A DNA stretch of 64,000 bases from Methylocystis iwaonis (GTDB taxonomy: Bacteria > Pseudomonadota > Alphaproteobacteria > Rhizobiales > Beijerinckiaceae): contig NZ_AP027142.1 in assembly GCF_027925385.1 (NCBI RefSeq), positions 2,772,001-2,836,000 on the forward strand, in the 5' to 3' direction. Under the pieces are notes generated by a model. That model was not told the DNA's origin and ran no database searches. It worked only from the letters and a program-made list of their open reading frames with translations. A program made the position numbers and the translations under genes. Shown here one piece after another: positions 8,064 through 15,927 of this stretch (the first letter of the stretch is position 1; every line of letters starts with the position of its first letter).

Positions 8064-8660
8064 ATGCAAATCAACATGGATATAACCGGTTTCACGGCTG
8101 CGATTTTACCAATCGCTTTGTCTCCCGGAGCCAGCTTTACGATGGCCATGAGCAACGCGGCGCGCTCCGGGTTGCGCGGAGTAGCGCCAGTAATAGCGGG
8201 GACGGCGACCGGCATCTACATCCACGCGACATTGGCAGGTTTGGGCGTCTCGAATCTCTTGGCCCGATCATCAGCGGCGATGTGGGCCCTCAAAATCGGC
8301 GGAACAATCTATTTGATGTGGTTGGGGCTCCGGATGATCGGAGAGGGGTTATCTGGAGTGACGCGCGAAGTGACCAGCCTCGACTCTGTAAAGATGACAA
8401 GCGCTATCACCGCCAATCTGCTAAACGTAAAGCCGCTCCTTCTTTATTTGACGGTTGTCCCTCTTTTTGCGGGCGTGAATTTGAGTTCCTATTTCCTCGC
8501 CGCTTCGATCCACGTCTCGATTATGGCGCTATTCCTGACGCTTTGCGGTGCGGCTTTCGCGACGGCCGCGAAAGCCGCGAGAAGCAGCGATGTGATGGCC
8601 GCTTTCAATATCATTGCGGGCATATTCTTGCTGACGCTCGCTGCGAAAGCGGCGTGGTAA
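8064..8660 (+). CDS. LysE/RhtB-family amino-acid exporter
   Basis: 198 residues with about six hydrophobic segments. The family signature is near the N-terminus: LSPGASFTMAMSNAARSGLR followed by a GTATGIYIHATLAGLG helix. This architecture exports amino acids or related metabolites through the inner membrane by proton antiport. The start is ATG 8064, directly after the relic response-regulator stop; ATG 8076 is an alternative. No strong ribosome-binding site is visible. It is slightly shorter than typical members (about 205 residues). The substrate cannot be assigned. Confidence 0.82.
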   Translation: MQINMDITGFTAAILPIALSPGASFTMAMSNAARSGLRGVAPVIAGTATGIYIHATLAGLGVSNLLARSSAAMWALKIGGTIYLMWLGLRMIGEGLSGVTREVTSLDSVKMTSAITANLLNVKPLLLYLTVVPLFAGVNLSSYFLAASIHVSIMALFLTLCGAAFATAAKAARSSDVMAAFNIIAGIFLLTLAAKAAW

Positions 8661-8703
8661 TCGAAGCGGCAGACTGCCTACGCGCGCAGGATCAGCGCCT
8701 GCG

Positions 8704-9282
8704 ATGTCGATCTGTGGTATCTGTCAAAGTATGGAAAGCGACCCATTTCAACCATTGGAGACGACCCGACTCCTCCTACGCTGTGTCGACGCCGAAGATG
8801 CGGCAGCGACCGCCACGATGATGACGCCGGAAGTCAGCCGATGGGTGGCTTATTGGCCCGTCCCTTTTACCTATGCAATGGCTGTCGTGTGTATCGACGC
8901 CGCTTGTGAACGGGCGCGCCGGGGCGATGCACTTCCTTTCGCCGTGACCGAAAAAGCCAGCGGCGAGCTGACCGGGTGGGTGATGCTCCTCCGCGACGAA
9001 GACAACCGTCGGCGCGGCTCTCTTGGTTATTGGCTCGGCGAAAAGCATCACGGCAAGGGTTACATGAGGGAGCTTGCCCCGGCAGCATTGGCGGCAGGTT
9101 TCGACCTGCTCGACCTCGACGTGATCGAGGCGGCGGTTCAACCGGGAAATGCAGCGTCGATTGCCGTTCTGAGAGCTTGTGGAATGAAGCCAACTGGGGA
9201 GGGCATGGTCTACGCACCCGCCCGTGAGCGTTACGAGCTTTGCCACTTTTTCGAGATTCAGCGGCCTCACTCCCTGGCTTGA
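8704..9282 (+). CDS. GNAT-family N-acetyltransferase (RimJ/RimL type)
   Basis: 192 residues from ATG 8704; ATG 8731 (MESDPFQPLETTRLLLR) gives a more typical N-terminus and may be the true start. Seen: the β1 element ETTRLLLRCVDAEDA, the acetyl-CoA-binding segment LGYWLGEKHHGKGYMREL (a variant Q/RxxGxG/A loop) and VQPGNAASIAVLRACGMK near the C-terminus, all standard for ribosomal-protein-type acetyltransferases. The substrate is unknown. It lies 43 bp after the LysE gene and could be cotranscribed. Confidence 0.82.
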   Translation: MSICGICQSMESDPFQPLETTRLLLRCVDAEDAAATATMMTPEVSRWVAYWPVPFTYAMAVVCIDAACERARRGDALPFAVTEKASGELTGWVMLLRDEDNRRRGSLGYWLGEKHHGKGYMRELAPAALAAGFDLLDLDVIEAAVQPGNAASIAVLRACGMKPTGEGMVYAPARERYELCHFFEIQRPHSLA

Positions 9283-9340
9283 AGATCCGATATCCGTTTC
9301 AGTTCGCGGCAATCCCGGATTTTAACCGTCGGGTCGTGTA

Positions 9341-9931
9341 ATGAAAGAAACAGAGCATACTTTAAAGAGCATCCACCTTGCGAATGAGCGGACGGTATGG
9401 GTGCGTGAGCCGGAGCATAGGGCCACGAACGTGACTGTGTTTCTGGATGCGGAGCTTTATCGAGACCGTGTCGGGGCGATATCGATCATCGACGCCCTCG
9501 ATTCCAAGGGTGACATCGCTAGTTCACTTTTTGTCTTTGTCTCGATGGAAAGCGCCGCATCCAGATGGGTGGAGTGCCCCTGCTATTCTCCGTTCGCTCA
9601 GTTCATCGAAGAAGAGTTATTCCCGTGGCTGGAGAGCGTCTATCCTAGCGCACTCGAGGCCCAGGAGCGCGTGATCGCGGGTCTTAGCTATACCGGTTTG
9701 GCCGCAGCTTATGTCTCGATGGTGAACCCATCCCGATTCACAAAAGTGATCGCCCAGTCTGGCTCATTCTGGTCGAACGATTGTTGGATTATCGATTATT
9801 TTGAGAAACTGGATCCCAAGCCACAAGCCATCAACGATCGCAGAAAATCAGAAGCAGACAGTCCCTTCCGTCATGGACGGGCAGCCGGTCTGGCGGCCAT
9901 GCGCGCCACCGTCGCCGCCTATTTGAACTAA
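9341..9931 (+). CDS. Truncated enterochelin-esterase-like α/β-hydrolase
   Basis: 196 residues. The N-terminal part contains the nucleophile elbow VIAGLSYTGLAAAYVS (Ser in GLSYTG) and the following KVIAQSGSFWS strand, as in Fes/IroE-like or esterase-D-like enzymes. After about residue 150 the similarity stops: the family's acid- and histidine-bearing C-terminal half is replaced by a short unrelated Arg/Ala-rich tail ending at 9931. The catalytic triad is therefore incomplete and the gene is probably a decaying fragment. The 35-bp repeat at 9949 begins just after the stop, consistent with a rearrangement end-point. No good ribosome-binding site is seen. Confidence 0.6.
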   Translation: MKETEHTLKSIHLANERTVWVREPEHRATNVTVFLDAELYRDRVGAISIIDALDSKGDIASSLFVFVSMESAASRWVECPCYSPFAQFIEEELFPWLESVYPSALEAQERVIAGLSYTGLAAAYVSMVNPSRFTKVIAQSGSFWSNDCWIIDYFEKLDPKPQAINDRRKSEADSPFRHGRAAGLAAMRATVAAYLN

Positions 9932-9948
9932 GTTCTTGATTTACATGC

Positions 9949-9983
9949 TTTTAATTGAATAGCGCTCCGGTATAGTTCGCTTG
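9949..9983 (+). repeat. 35-bp repeat, copy 2 (partner at 7896-7930)
   Basis: TTTTAATTGAATAGCGCTCC and the following bases are similar to 7896-7930. It lies 18 bp after the truncated esterase. Confidence 0.5.
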
Positions 9984-10087
9984 CGACGTCGATTCGAAAG
10001 CTTCAAACCCCGCCCATCCTGTCTCGCGCTTGTTTCCCACGAGCGCGCAAAGCCGCCATAGCGCCCTGGCGTTTCCGAAGGTGTGAT

Positions 10088-10894
10088 ATGAGCAAAATCG
10101 TCCGGGTTCTCTCCAGAATCGTCTGCTGCTTCTCTGTAACGACATCCTCCCCCGTCTTTGCGGGACCGGATCAATTTATCGCCTCGCAGGTGAAGCCGCA
10201 TTTTGCGGCTTATGCCGACTGCGCCAAGCAATATCTGAGACAGGCCGCCAAAAAAGAGCCTGCGGCGCTTTTCGAGCGCATCGAAAGCTCGCTGCGCCCG
10301 GCGTGCGGCAATCACATCGATCTGGCGCGCGACGCGCTTTTCCGTGGCGATTTTGGTCGGAGCGAAGCGAACGCGATCATTCGGTCCGCCTATGCGTCGA
10401 TGCAGCCCGGGCTCCGTTCTTTGTTCGACCAGGCCGCCGCCTCCGAAAGGCAACGCCATCAAGTCGAAAAAGAGCAAGCCGCTCAAGCGCCACGCGGCGA
10501 AGAGGCGGCGAGCGTTGCGCAAGATCGGATCAAAGCGGTGGAGTTCGAACGCACGAAGCTTTTGAGCGAAGCGTCGAGCGCCTTCGATAATTGTCTGGTC
10601 TCGGAGTCGAAAAGCCTTGTGCCGTTATCGAATGAACCAGCCGAAACACTGGTGAAAGTCATCGAGATAAAATGCGGGGAGCCGGAAAAAAGAGTCGCGA
10701 GCCTCGGCGTCGCCTTCTATGGCGCGTCGAAAGATGATTACCAGAAAATGGTCAAGGAGCCGCTCGACGAAAGAAAGAAGCGGCTCGTCGCCGATATCGT
10801 GACGCTCAGAGCCGATCTCGCGAAGGAAGCGGCAAAGCAACAAAAGGACGTTCCGGAGGCGGCTGCGGGCTCCAAGCCAACCAACGGCAATTGA
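10088..10894 (+). CDS. Secreted protein with two related cysteine-containing segments, function unknown
   Basis: 268 residues with a short signal peptide (about 1-25, ending PVFAG). The mature part has two similar segments. The first (about 35-115) contains YADCAKQYL, EPAALFERI and a second Cys in RPACG. The second (about 165-240) contains FDNCLVSES, EPAETLVKV and IKCGEPE. Each would form one disulfide. A Gln/Glu/Ala-rich helical linker (about 118-160) lies between them and a Lys/Ala-rich tail ends the protein. I do not recognise the family. It is convergent with the small-GTPase gene and probably periplasmic. Confidence 0.65.
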   Translation: MSKIVRVLSRIVCCFSVTTSSPVFAGPDQFIASQVKPHFAAYADCAKQYLRQAAKKEPAALFERIESSLRPACGNHIDLARDALFRGDFGRSEANAIIRSAYASMQPGLRSLFDQAAASERQRHQVEKEQAAQAPRGEEAASVAQDRIKAVEFERTKLLSEASSAFDNCLVSESKSLVPLSNEPAETLVKVIEIKCGEPEKRVASLGVAFYGASKDDYQKMVKEPLDERKKRLVADIVTLRADLAKEAAKQQKDVPEAAAGSKPTNGN

Positions 10895-10985
10895 TGCGCG
10901 ATCCGTTGGATTGGTTCGGTCGCTCCCGACACTCGCGCAGCGCGCGATCACCAGCGTTTGTGGCTCTGGATTCCCGGTCGGGCTT

Positions 10986-11483
10986 TCACATCGCGCGCCG
11001 CCAGATCGCACGGCCGAGCGAGAGAAACATCTCCGCCACCCCCTGCCCCGTCTTGGCGCTCGTATAAACGACGTCGTGCCGCGACGGCGATCCGTCGCTT
11101 GCGAGTTCGGGGGCGAGGTCGATTTTATTGACGATCGCCGCCACCGGGCGGCCGGGAAATCTTTCTTCGAAATGCGAGGCGAGGCCCGCCATTTTCACGA
11201 GCGTCGCCGGCCGCGTCGCATCGGCGACGATGATCGCAGCCGAAGCGCCTGCAAGATAGACCGTCTCGAAAATGCGCAGGCCGAAATCCCCGTCCGTATC
11301 CCATAGGACAAAACGTAAGGTTTCATGGTTTGAGTCGGGGCCGAGGGCGACGTCATGCGTGAGCACATCGACGCCGATCGTCGTCTTGTAATCGCTCTCG
11401 AAGCGATCGAAGACGAAACGGCGCGCCAGCGACGATTTTCCGACGCCAATGTCCCCGAGCAGCATGACTTTCGCCGAGATCAC
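10986..11483 (-). CDS. Ras/Rab-like small GTPase
   Basis: 165 residues forming a bare G domain. Seen: P-loop GDIGVGKSS (10-18), switch I TTIGVD (34-39), G3 WDTDGD (61-66), G4 NKID (119-122) and G5 TSAK (141-144). The base after the DxxG, where Ras has catalytic Gln61, is Asp66, so intrinsic hydrolysis may be slow or need a partner. No prenylation signal is expected or seen. It starts at GTG 11483, overlapping the stop of the OmpA-like gene by 4 nt (GTGA), which indicates translational coupling. It probably acts as a molecular switch at the inner face of the membrane with its neighbour. Confidence 0.88.
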   Translation of the reverse strand: MISAKVMLLGDIGVGKSSLARRFVFDRFESDYKTTIGVDVLTHDVALGPDSNHETLRFVLWDTDGDFGLRIFETVYLAGASAAIIVADATRPATLVKMAGLASHFEERFPGRPVAAIVNKIDLAPELASDGSPSRHDVVYTSAKTGQGVAEMFLSLGRAIWRRAM

Positions 11484-13078
11484 TTCGCGAACTCCCCGGC
11501 GAAGGGCATTTCGAACGACACGCGGCGGCTATGCAGCTCCGCATTGGGATCGCCGATGGGATTATATGTCGAGCGCCAAACGAGCGCGAGACGGTTGCGC
11601 GCGACGCCGCGCTCGACGAGCATCGCGATGACCCTCTCGGCGCGCTTGCGCGAAACGAATCTATTTCGCCCCGTCGTACCCACCTCGTCGGCATAGCCGA
11701 CGACGCGCACGCCCTCGCCGCTCGCTTTGAGAAGCGACGCCAGCTCGTCGAGGCCGGCCGCGGCGGCGGCGGGATCGAGAAACGTGTCGAGCTCTGTGAA
11801 GAAGACCGCGAAACTGTCCGTGAAACGCCGCAGCTTGGCGCGCGGCTCCTCCTGTTCGGCCTTGAGGCGCTGTAAGGCCGCATGCGCTTCGCCGAGCGCT
11901 TCACGCAGCGCCTCCATCTGCGCGACAGGCGCAACCGCGGTGACGTCGCTGGCGACGCGATAGGGTTCGGCCGCTTCGATGAGTTCCGCGGCGAGCGTCC
12001 GAGGTTCTGTTTCGTCAGCGGCGAGCCCGCGCAGAACGACGATTTCCGCTTGATGGTCGATCTCGAGACGGAGCGGATATTTGCCCAAGGCGGGATGGCC
12101 GGCCATCGCCACGACATAAGCCTCGCGGATGCGCCTTTCGCGCCATCCGTGCAGCATCGAATCCCAGGCGAGCCACGCGCCGAGAAACGCCAGCGCGGCG
12201 CTGAAAATCATCAGCGGCGCCTTGCTCCGCCTCGATTTCTCTGCGGCGAGCGCTTCATTCAACATATCGCCCAAAGCGGTGGACGTGCAGGAAGCCTCAT
12301 CCGCCTCGTGCCGCTCGACGATCGACAGAAAGGTGTCGTCGAGACGGCGCTCCATTCGACGCGACAATTGGCCGCCGAATTCGCCCGCGACGATCACGCG
12401 TGGAGAGGCGCGCAAGAACACGATGCCCGAGCCGATGTCGAGCATGCGCAATTCGCCGCCTCGATAGGCGTAAACATTCGCAGCGAATTCGGTGATGGCG
12501 GCAATCAGCCCGCTTTGCAGATCGGCGTTGCCGCCCTCCTCGCCTTCCTCCGCGGGCCATATCGCGAGCAGGCGGCCGCTCCCCCGCTCGAGCAGCAGCG
12601 CGCGCTTCAAACGACCTGCCTCGGCTTCGGCGAGCGCGACTTCCGCCATCGAGCGGCCGGTCAGCAGAGCGCGCAGCCGCATACGCCACGAGTTCGCCGA
12701 AATGAGCGCTTCGATGCGCGCGTTGAGGCTCTCGACGAGGTCACGGAAAGCGCTGGCGACGGTCACCGTCACGAGACGGCCCATGATCGGGTACAAGGCC
12801 TCGATCATCATATCCTTGGAGCTGCGAATCTCGGCGCGGACGATCGAGACGACCGAAGGCGCCAGCGCGGCGGTAAGGTCACGCGGGCGTTTATGTTCCG
12901 CGCGCTTGAACGCCTCGACCATGACGTCGCCTGACGAAATGGCGAATTTCTCCTCGTCTCCGACGCGCGCGTCGATCCTGTCGAGACGTGCGTCTGTCTC
13001 GTCGAGGCGACGGACGGTCTCTCCAAGTAAAAGCGACTTTACTTTCTCGAAGGCCTCGATCCCACTTGGCGCCGACAT
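11480..13078 (-). CDS. Membrane-anchored OmpA-like protein with cytoplasmic longin/roadblock-like region
   Basis: 532 residues. The N-terminus (1-45) is heptad-like and charged. Residues about 158-257 alternate strands and helices (LLLERGSGRLLAIW, GIVFLRASPRVIVAGEF) in a pattern reminiscent of longin/roadblock domains, which bind small GTPases; this is inference. One membrane helix spans about 288-307, a periplasmic BON-like stretch follows, and an OmpA-like domain (about 430-525) ends with GYADEVGTTGRNRFVSRKRA, the peptidoglycan-binding motif. The protein would link cell-wall peptidoglycan to a cytoplasmic G protein. It is coupled to the GTPase gene by a 4-nt overlap and lies 4 nt after the coiled-coil gene. 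Confidence 0.8.
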   Translation of the reverse strand: MSAPSGIEAFEKVKSLLLGETVRRLDETDARLDRIDARVGDEEKFAISSGDVMVEAFKRAEHKRPRDLTAALAPSVVSIVRAEIRSSKDMMIEALYPIMGRLVTVTVASAFRDLVESLNARIEALISANSWRMRLRALLTGRSMAEVALAEAEAGRLKRALLLERGSGRLLAIWPAEEGEEGGNADLQSGLIAAITEFAANVYAYRGGELRMLDIGSGIVFLRASPRVIVAGEFGGQLSRRMERRLDDTFLSIVERHEADEASCTSTALGDMLNEALAAEKSRRSKAPLMIFSAALAFLGAWLAWDSMLHGWRERRIREAYVVAMAGHPALGKYPLRLEIDHQAEIVVLRGLAADETEPRTLAAELIEAAEPYRVASDVTAVAPVAQMEALREALGEAHAALQRLKAEQEEPRAKLRRFTDSFAVFFTELDTFLDPAAAAAGLDELASLLKASGEGVRVVGYADEVGTTGRNRFVSRKRAERVIAMLVERGVARNRLALVWRSTYNPIGDPNAELHSRRVSFEMPFAGEFAK

Positions 13079-13082
13079 CGCG

Positions 13083-13409
13083 TCAAGCCTTCCGCTTCTC
13101 GCTCATCGCCTTGATGATGTAACCCAATTCGACGATCGCGCCGCCGATCGCCTCTATCGTCTCCAGCCGGTTTTTCTCGGTTTCCTGAGACAGTTCGAGG
13201 ATGCGGGAGTCGAGTTCTTCGAAGCGCGTCAGGAACTCTCTGCGCGTTTCTTCCAACTTGGCTTCCAGAATGTTGAATTGGCGCTCGGTCTCTCGCTTCG
13301 TGGCGCCGAAGAGCAGCTCGCGCATCTGCTCCATCGGATCGAACATCAATCCGATGGGGAGATTATCGGGAAGCTGCTGCGGTTTGTCGTCGTTAATGCC
13401 GTTATCCAT
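13083..13409 (-). CDS. Small coiled-coil protein of the GTPase cassette
   Basis: 108 residues from ATG 13409 (MDNGINDDK); a TTG 33 nt upstream is possible but unlikely. Residues about 35-95 are a long amphipathic helix rich in Glu, Arg and Leu (TRFEELDSRILELSQETEKN) with clear heptads, so it is probably an oligomeric coiled coil. No membrane segment or signal peptide. It is the first gene of the three-gene cassette. The function is unknown; a scaffold or regulator of the downstream OmpA-like protein and GTPase is inference. Confidence 0.72.
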   Translation of the reverse strand: MDNGINDDKPQQLPDNLPIGLMFDPMEQMRELLFGATKRETERQFNILEAKLEETRREFLTRFEELDSRILELSQETEKNRLETIEAIGGAIVELGYIIKAMSEKRKA

Positions 13410-13644
13410 TGTATTTCTTGAGACTCCCTGCACGCAACGCAAATAATTCGAGACTCCGGATGAGAGCCCTCTACAGCCATGTTTGTATCACGCAACTTGT
13501 AAAATGCGACATACCGTGACGAAAGTCATGGAGTCATGGTGACCAACAGCACTGTTGGGAGGCGCCGAAAGCGCTCTAATGCGCTCCAAGTCAATGTCGC
13601 TGCTTGTTTATGGACCTGTGGCGCAAGACGCTGGAGAAGGCGCC

Positions 13645-14112
13645 ATGCTGATGTCGACAGCAGACGAACCCATCAAAACGCGGCTGAAAGCCGCGGCAAG
13701 CTCCTCCGAAGAGCGGGAAGAAAGCCAGCGCGGCGCGCTCACGCGACAAGACATCGCCCTGGCGATCTTCGAGCGCGTGAAGGGGATCTCGCGGCGCGAG
13801 GCAAAGCGCCTCACGGATTGCGTCATCGACGAGATGGTCTCGACGCTGGTTTCGGGCGAAACCCTCAAGCTGCACGACTTTGGCTCCTTCGTCGTGCGCG
13901 AGAAGCATAAGCGCTCGGGCCGCAATCCGCGCACGGGCGCGCCTGTGCCGATCGAAGCGCGCCGGGTCGTCATCTTCAAAGCCTCGCCGACGATCAAAGC
14001 CGCGATCAGCGGTTCGACGCCGCGCCAAGGCGCGAAGCCGTCGCGACGGCAGCCGCTGGCGCATAGCGCCGGCGACATGCCGTCCTGCGCGCCGACACTG
14101 GAAAAAGAGTGA
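13645..14112 (+). CDS. ihfA: Integration host factor alpha-like DNA-binding protein
   Basis: 155 residues from ATG 13645, preceded by GGAGAAGG. Residues about 30-125 are the HU/IHF fold: ALTRQDIALAIFERVKGISR, then the dimer helix and GETLKLHDFGSFVVREK, and the DNA-intercalating arm GRNPRTGAPVPIEARRV with the proline typical of IHF/HU. The KGISRREA segment favours the alpha subunit over HU. It is about 50 residues longer than usual, with a Ser/Glu-rich N-terminal extension and a basic Arg/Lys/Pro C-terminal tail. A hairpin terminator follows. It could be a divergent IHF-alpha paralogue. Confidence 0.85.
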   Translation: MLMSTADEPIKTRLKAAASSSEEREESQRGALTRQDIALAIFERVKGISRREAKRLTDCVIDEMVSTLVSGETLKLHDFGSFVVREKHKRSGRNPRTGAPVPIEARRVVIFKASPTIKAAISGSTPRQGAKPSRRQPLAHSAGDMPSCAPTLEKE

Positions 14113-14146
14113 TCCATCCGATCGCATTGCCCCGCGACGGATGAGC

Positions 14147-14190
14147 GCCCGACCACGCCGACTTGCCCCCGGCGCGGTCGGGCCATTTTT
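14147..14190 (+). terminator. Rho-independent terminator after the ihfA-like gene
   Basis: Stem GCCCGACC (14147-14154) / GGTCGGGC (14176-14183), with further pairing inside and a T-rich run ATTTTTCTTTG after it. It lies between convergent genes. Confidence 0.75.
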
Positions 14191-14218
14191 CTTTGCTGAG
14201 GCTATTCAGGCCAACGCC

Positions 14219-15745
14219 TCAAACGGGCAAGGCTTTCCGATTCAACTTGCCGTTGGCGTTACGCGGCAAGGCCTCCAGAAAGACGACGGCGCGCGGCCGC
14301 TTGTAAGCAGCAAGATGTTCGTGGCAATGCGCCAGGATCGCCGCTTCGTCGCAGGGCGCATTGTCGCGCATCACCACATAGGCCTTGATGATCGACGTAT
14401 CGGCGTCGCGGCCGGGGCGCTCCGCCGCGGCGGCTTCCGCGACATGCGGAAAGGCGAGAAGGCATTTCTCCACTTCCGCCGGGGAAACGCGATAGCCGCC
14501 GGCGTTCATGACCTCATCGGCGCGGCCGTGATGGTGCATGTAGCCCTCAGCGTCGAATTCGACGAGGTCGCCGGAGACGAACCAGTCGCCGCGAAACGCC
14601 TCGCGCTCTTCTTCCGGGCGGTTCCAATAACCGAGCATCAGGCCCGGTTCGTCGCGGCGCACGGCGAGCACGCCGGTCTCGCCCGCCGGCAGCGGCGTTT
14701 CGCCGCCCTCGTGGGGCAGCGCCGCCACCACCCGGCCCGGCTGCGGACGGCCGGGCGAGCCCGGATGCACCGGGGTCGTCGGTCCGCTGGAAATGAAGGT
14801 CGAGCATTCGCTCATGCCGAAAGCTTCGTAGATCTCCTTGCCGGTGCGCGCCCGCCATTCCGCCAACAGGCTCGGCGGCAGCGCGGCGCCGGCCGAGAGA
14901 CAATGGCGCAGGCTGGCAAGATCGGCGATCTCCGGCGCGGCGTATTTCAGCATCTGCCGATAGACGCCGGGCACGGCGGCGAAGACCGTGGCGTGGTGCT
15001 CGGCGATGAGACGCGGCCAAACGGCGGGGTCGGGATGGCCGTTGTAGAGGACGGCGGAGCCCCCCGCCGATAAGGGATCGACGATCCCGACGCCGAGCGT
15101 ATAGGTCCAGTTGATCGCGCCGGCGTGCAGCATGACGTCGCCGGGGCCGAGCCCCGTCCAATGCGCCCGCATCGGGCGACGGCCCCAGGCGGCGCGATGG
15201 GCGTGGAGCACGCCTTTCGGCCGGCTCGTGGTGCCGGAGGTGTAGACGAGATAGGCCGGATCGTCCGCGCCCGTGTCGGCGTAATCCTCTAACGGCGCGC
15301 TTTCGGCGAGCTGCGCGAGATCGGCGCCGCGCAGCACGATGGCGTTCCCCTCATGCGCCTCCCCTTCGAAAGCCGCGCCGAGCGCCAGTACGGCGGCGCC
15401 GCAATCCTTCAGCAGGAAATCCGCTTCCTCGAAGGTGAGCTGCGAGGACGCGAGCAACGGCACATAGCCTGCGGCGATCGCCGCGAAATAAGCGAGCGCG
15501 GCGTTGGCTTCATTGCCCATGCGGATCATGACGCGGGCGCCGGGCGCGAGCCCCAGCGCGCGGAAGCCCGCCGCAAGCCGGCGCACTTTAAGATCGAGCT
15601 CCGCATGGGTCCAGCGCAACGCGCCTGCGTCGCCGACGACGGTGATGGCGGTGGCGTCCGGCCGAAGGCGGGCGTTTTCCGCCAGGCAGTAGCGGGCGAG
15701 ATTGAAACGGGCGGGAACGGGTTCTCGAACGAAGGTCTGCGTCAT
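14219..15745 (-). CDS. AMP-forming acyl-CoA synthetase
   Basis: 508 residues from ATG 15745 (MTQTFVREP). ANL-superfamily motifs are in order: phosphate loop YLVYTSGTTSRPKGVLH, A5 YEAFGMSEC, the hinge region with VSGDLVEFDAEGYMHHHGR and DEVMNAGGYRVSPAEVE, and the catalytic lysine in NANGKLNRKAL at the C-terminus. It activates a carboxylic acid to acyl-AMP and then acyl-CoA. The pattern resembles medium-chain or aromatic (benzoate-CoA-type) ligases, but the substrate is not determined. It is divergent from the acyltransferase at 15928. An in-frame upstream ATG at 15901 would add 52 residues without similarity. Confidence 0.88.
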   Translation of the reverse strand: MTQTFVREPVPARFNLARYCLAENARLRPDATAITVVGDAGALRWTHAELDLKVRRLAAGFRALGLAPGARVMIRMGNEANAALAYFAAIAAGYVPLLASSQLTFEEADFLLKDCGAAVLALGAAFEGEAHEGNAIVLRGADLAQLAESAPLEDYADTGADDPAYLVYTSGTTSRPKGVLHAHRAAWGRRPMRAHWTGLGPGDVMLHAGAINWTYTLGVGIVDPLSAGGSAVLYNGHPDPAVWPRLIAEHHATVFAAVPGVYRQMLKYAAPEIADLASLRHCLSAGAALPPSLLAEWRARTGKEIYEAFGMSECSTFISSGPTTPVHPGSPGRPQPGRVVAALPHEGGETPLPAGETGVLAVRRDEPGLMLGYWNRPEEEREAFRGDWFVSGDLVEFDAEGYMHHHGRADEVMNAGGYRVSPAEVEKCLLAFPHVAEAAAAERPGRDADTSIIKAYVVMRDNAPCDEAAILAHCHEHLAAYKRPRAVVFLEALPRNANGKLNRKALPV

Positions 15746-15927
15746 CGGCGCCTTTTCGCACCAGCCGAGCCGCCTTCGCAAGCCAAAGCGCGTTGCGGCT
15801 GAGATCTCGGGCGGGCGCGCCATTGCTGCCTGGTTCAATAATTCTTTTTTAGCGACCCCCAACTCAAACTGGATCAACGGCAGCCTTTCACCCGCCTTCA
15901 TGCCTTCTTTAAGGACATCTCTTAACC

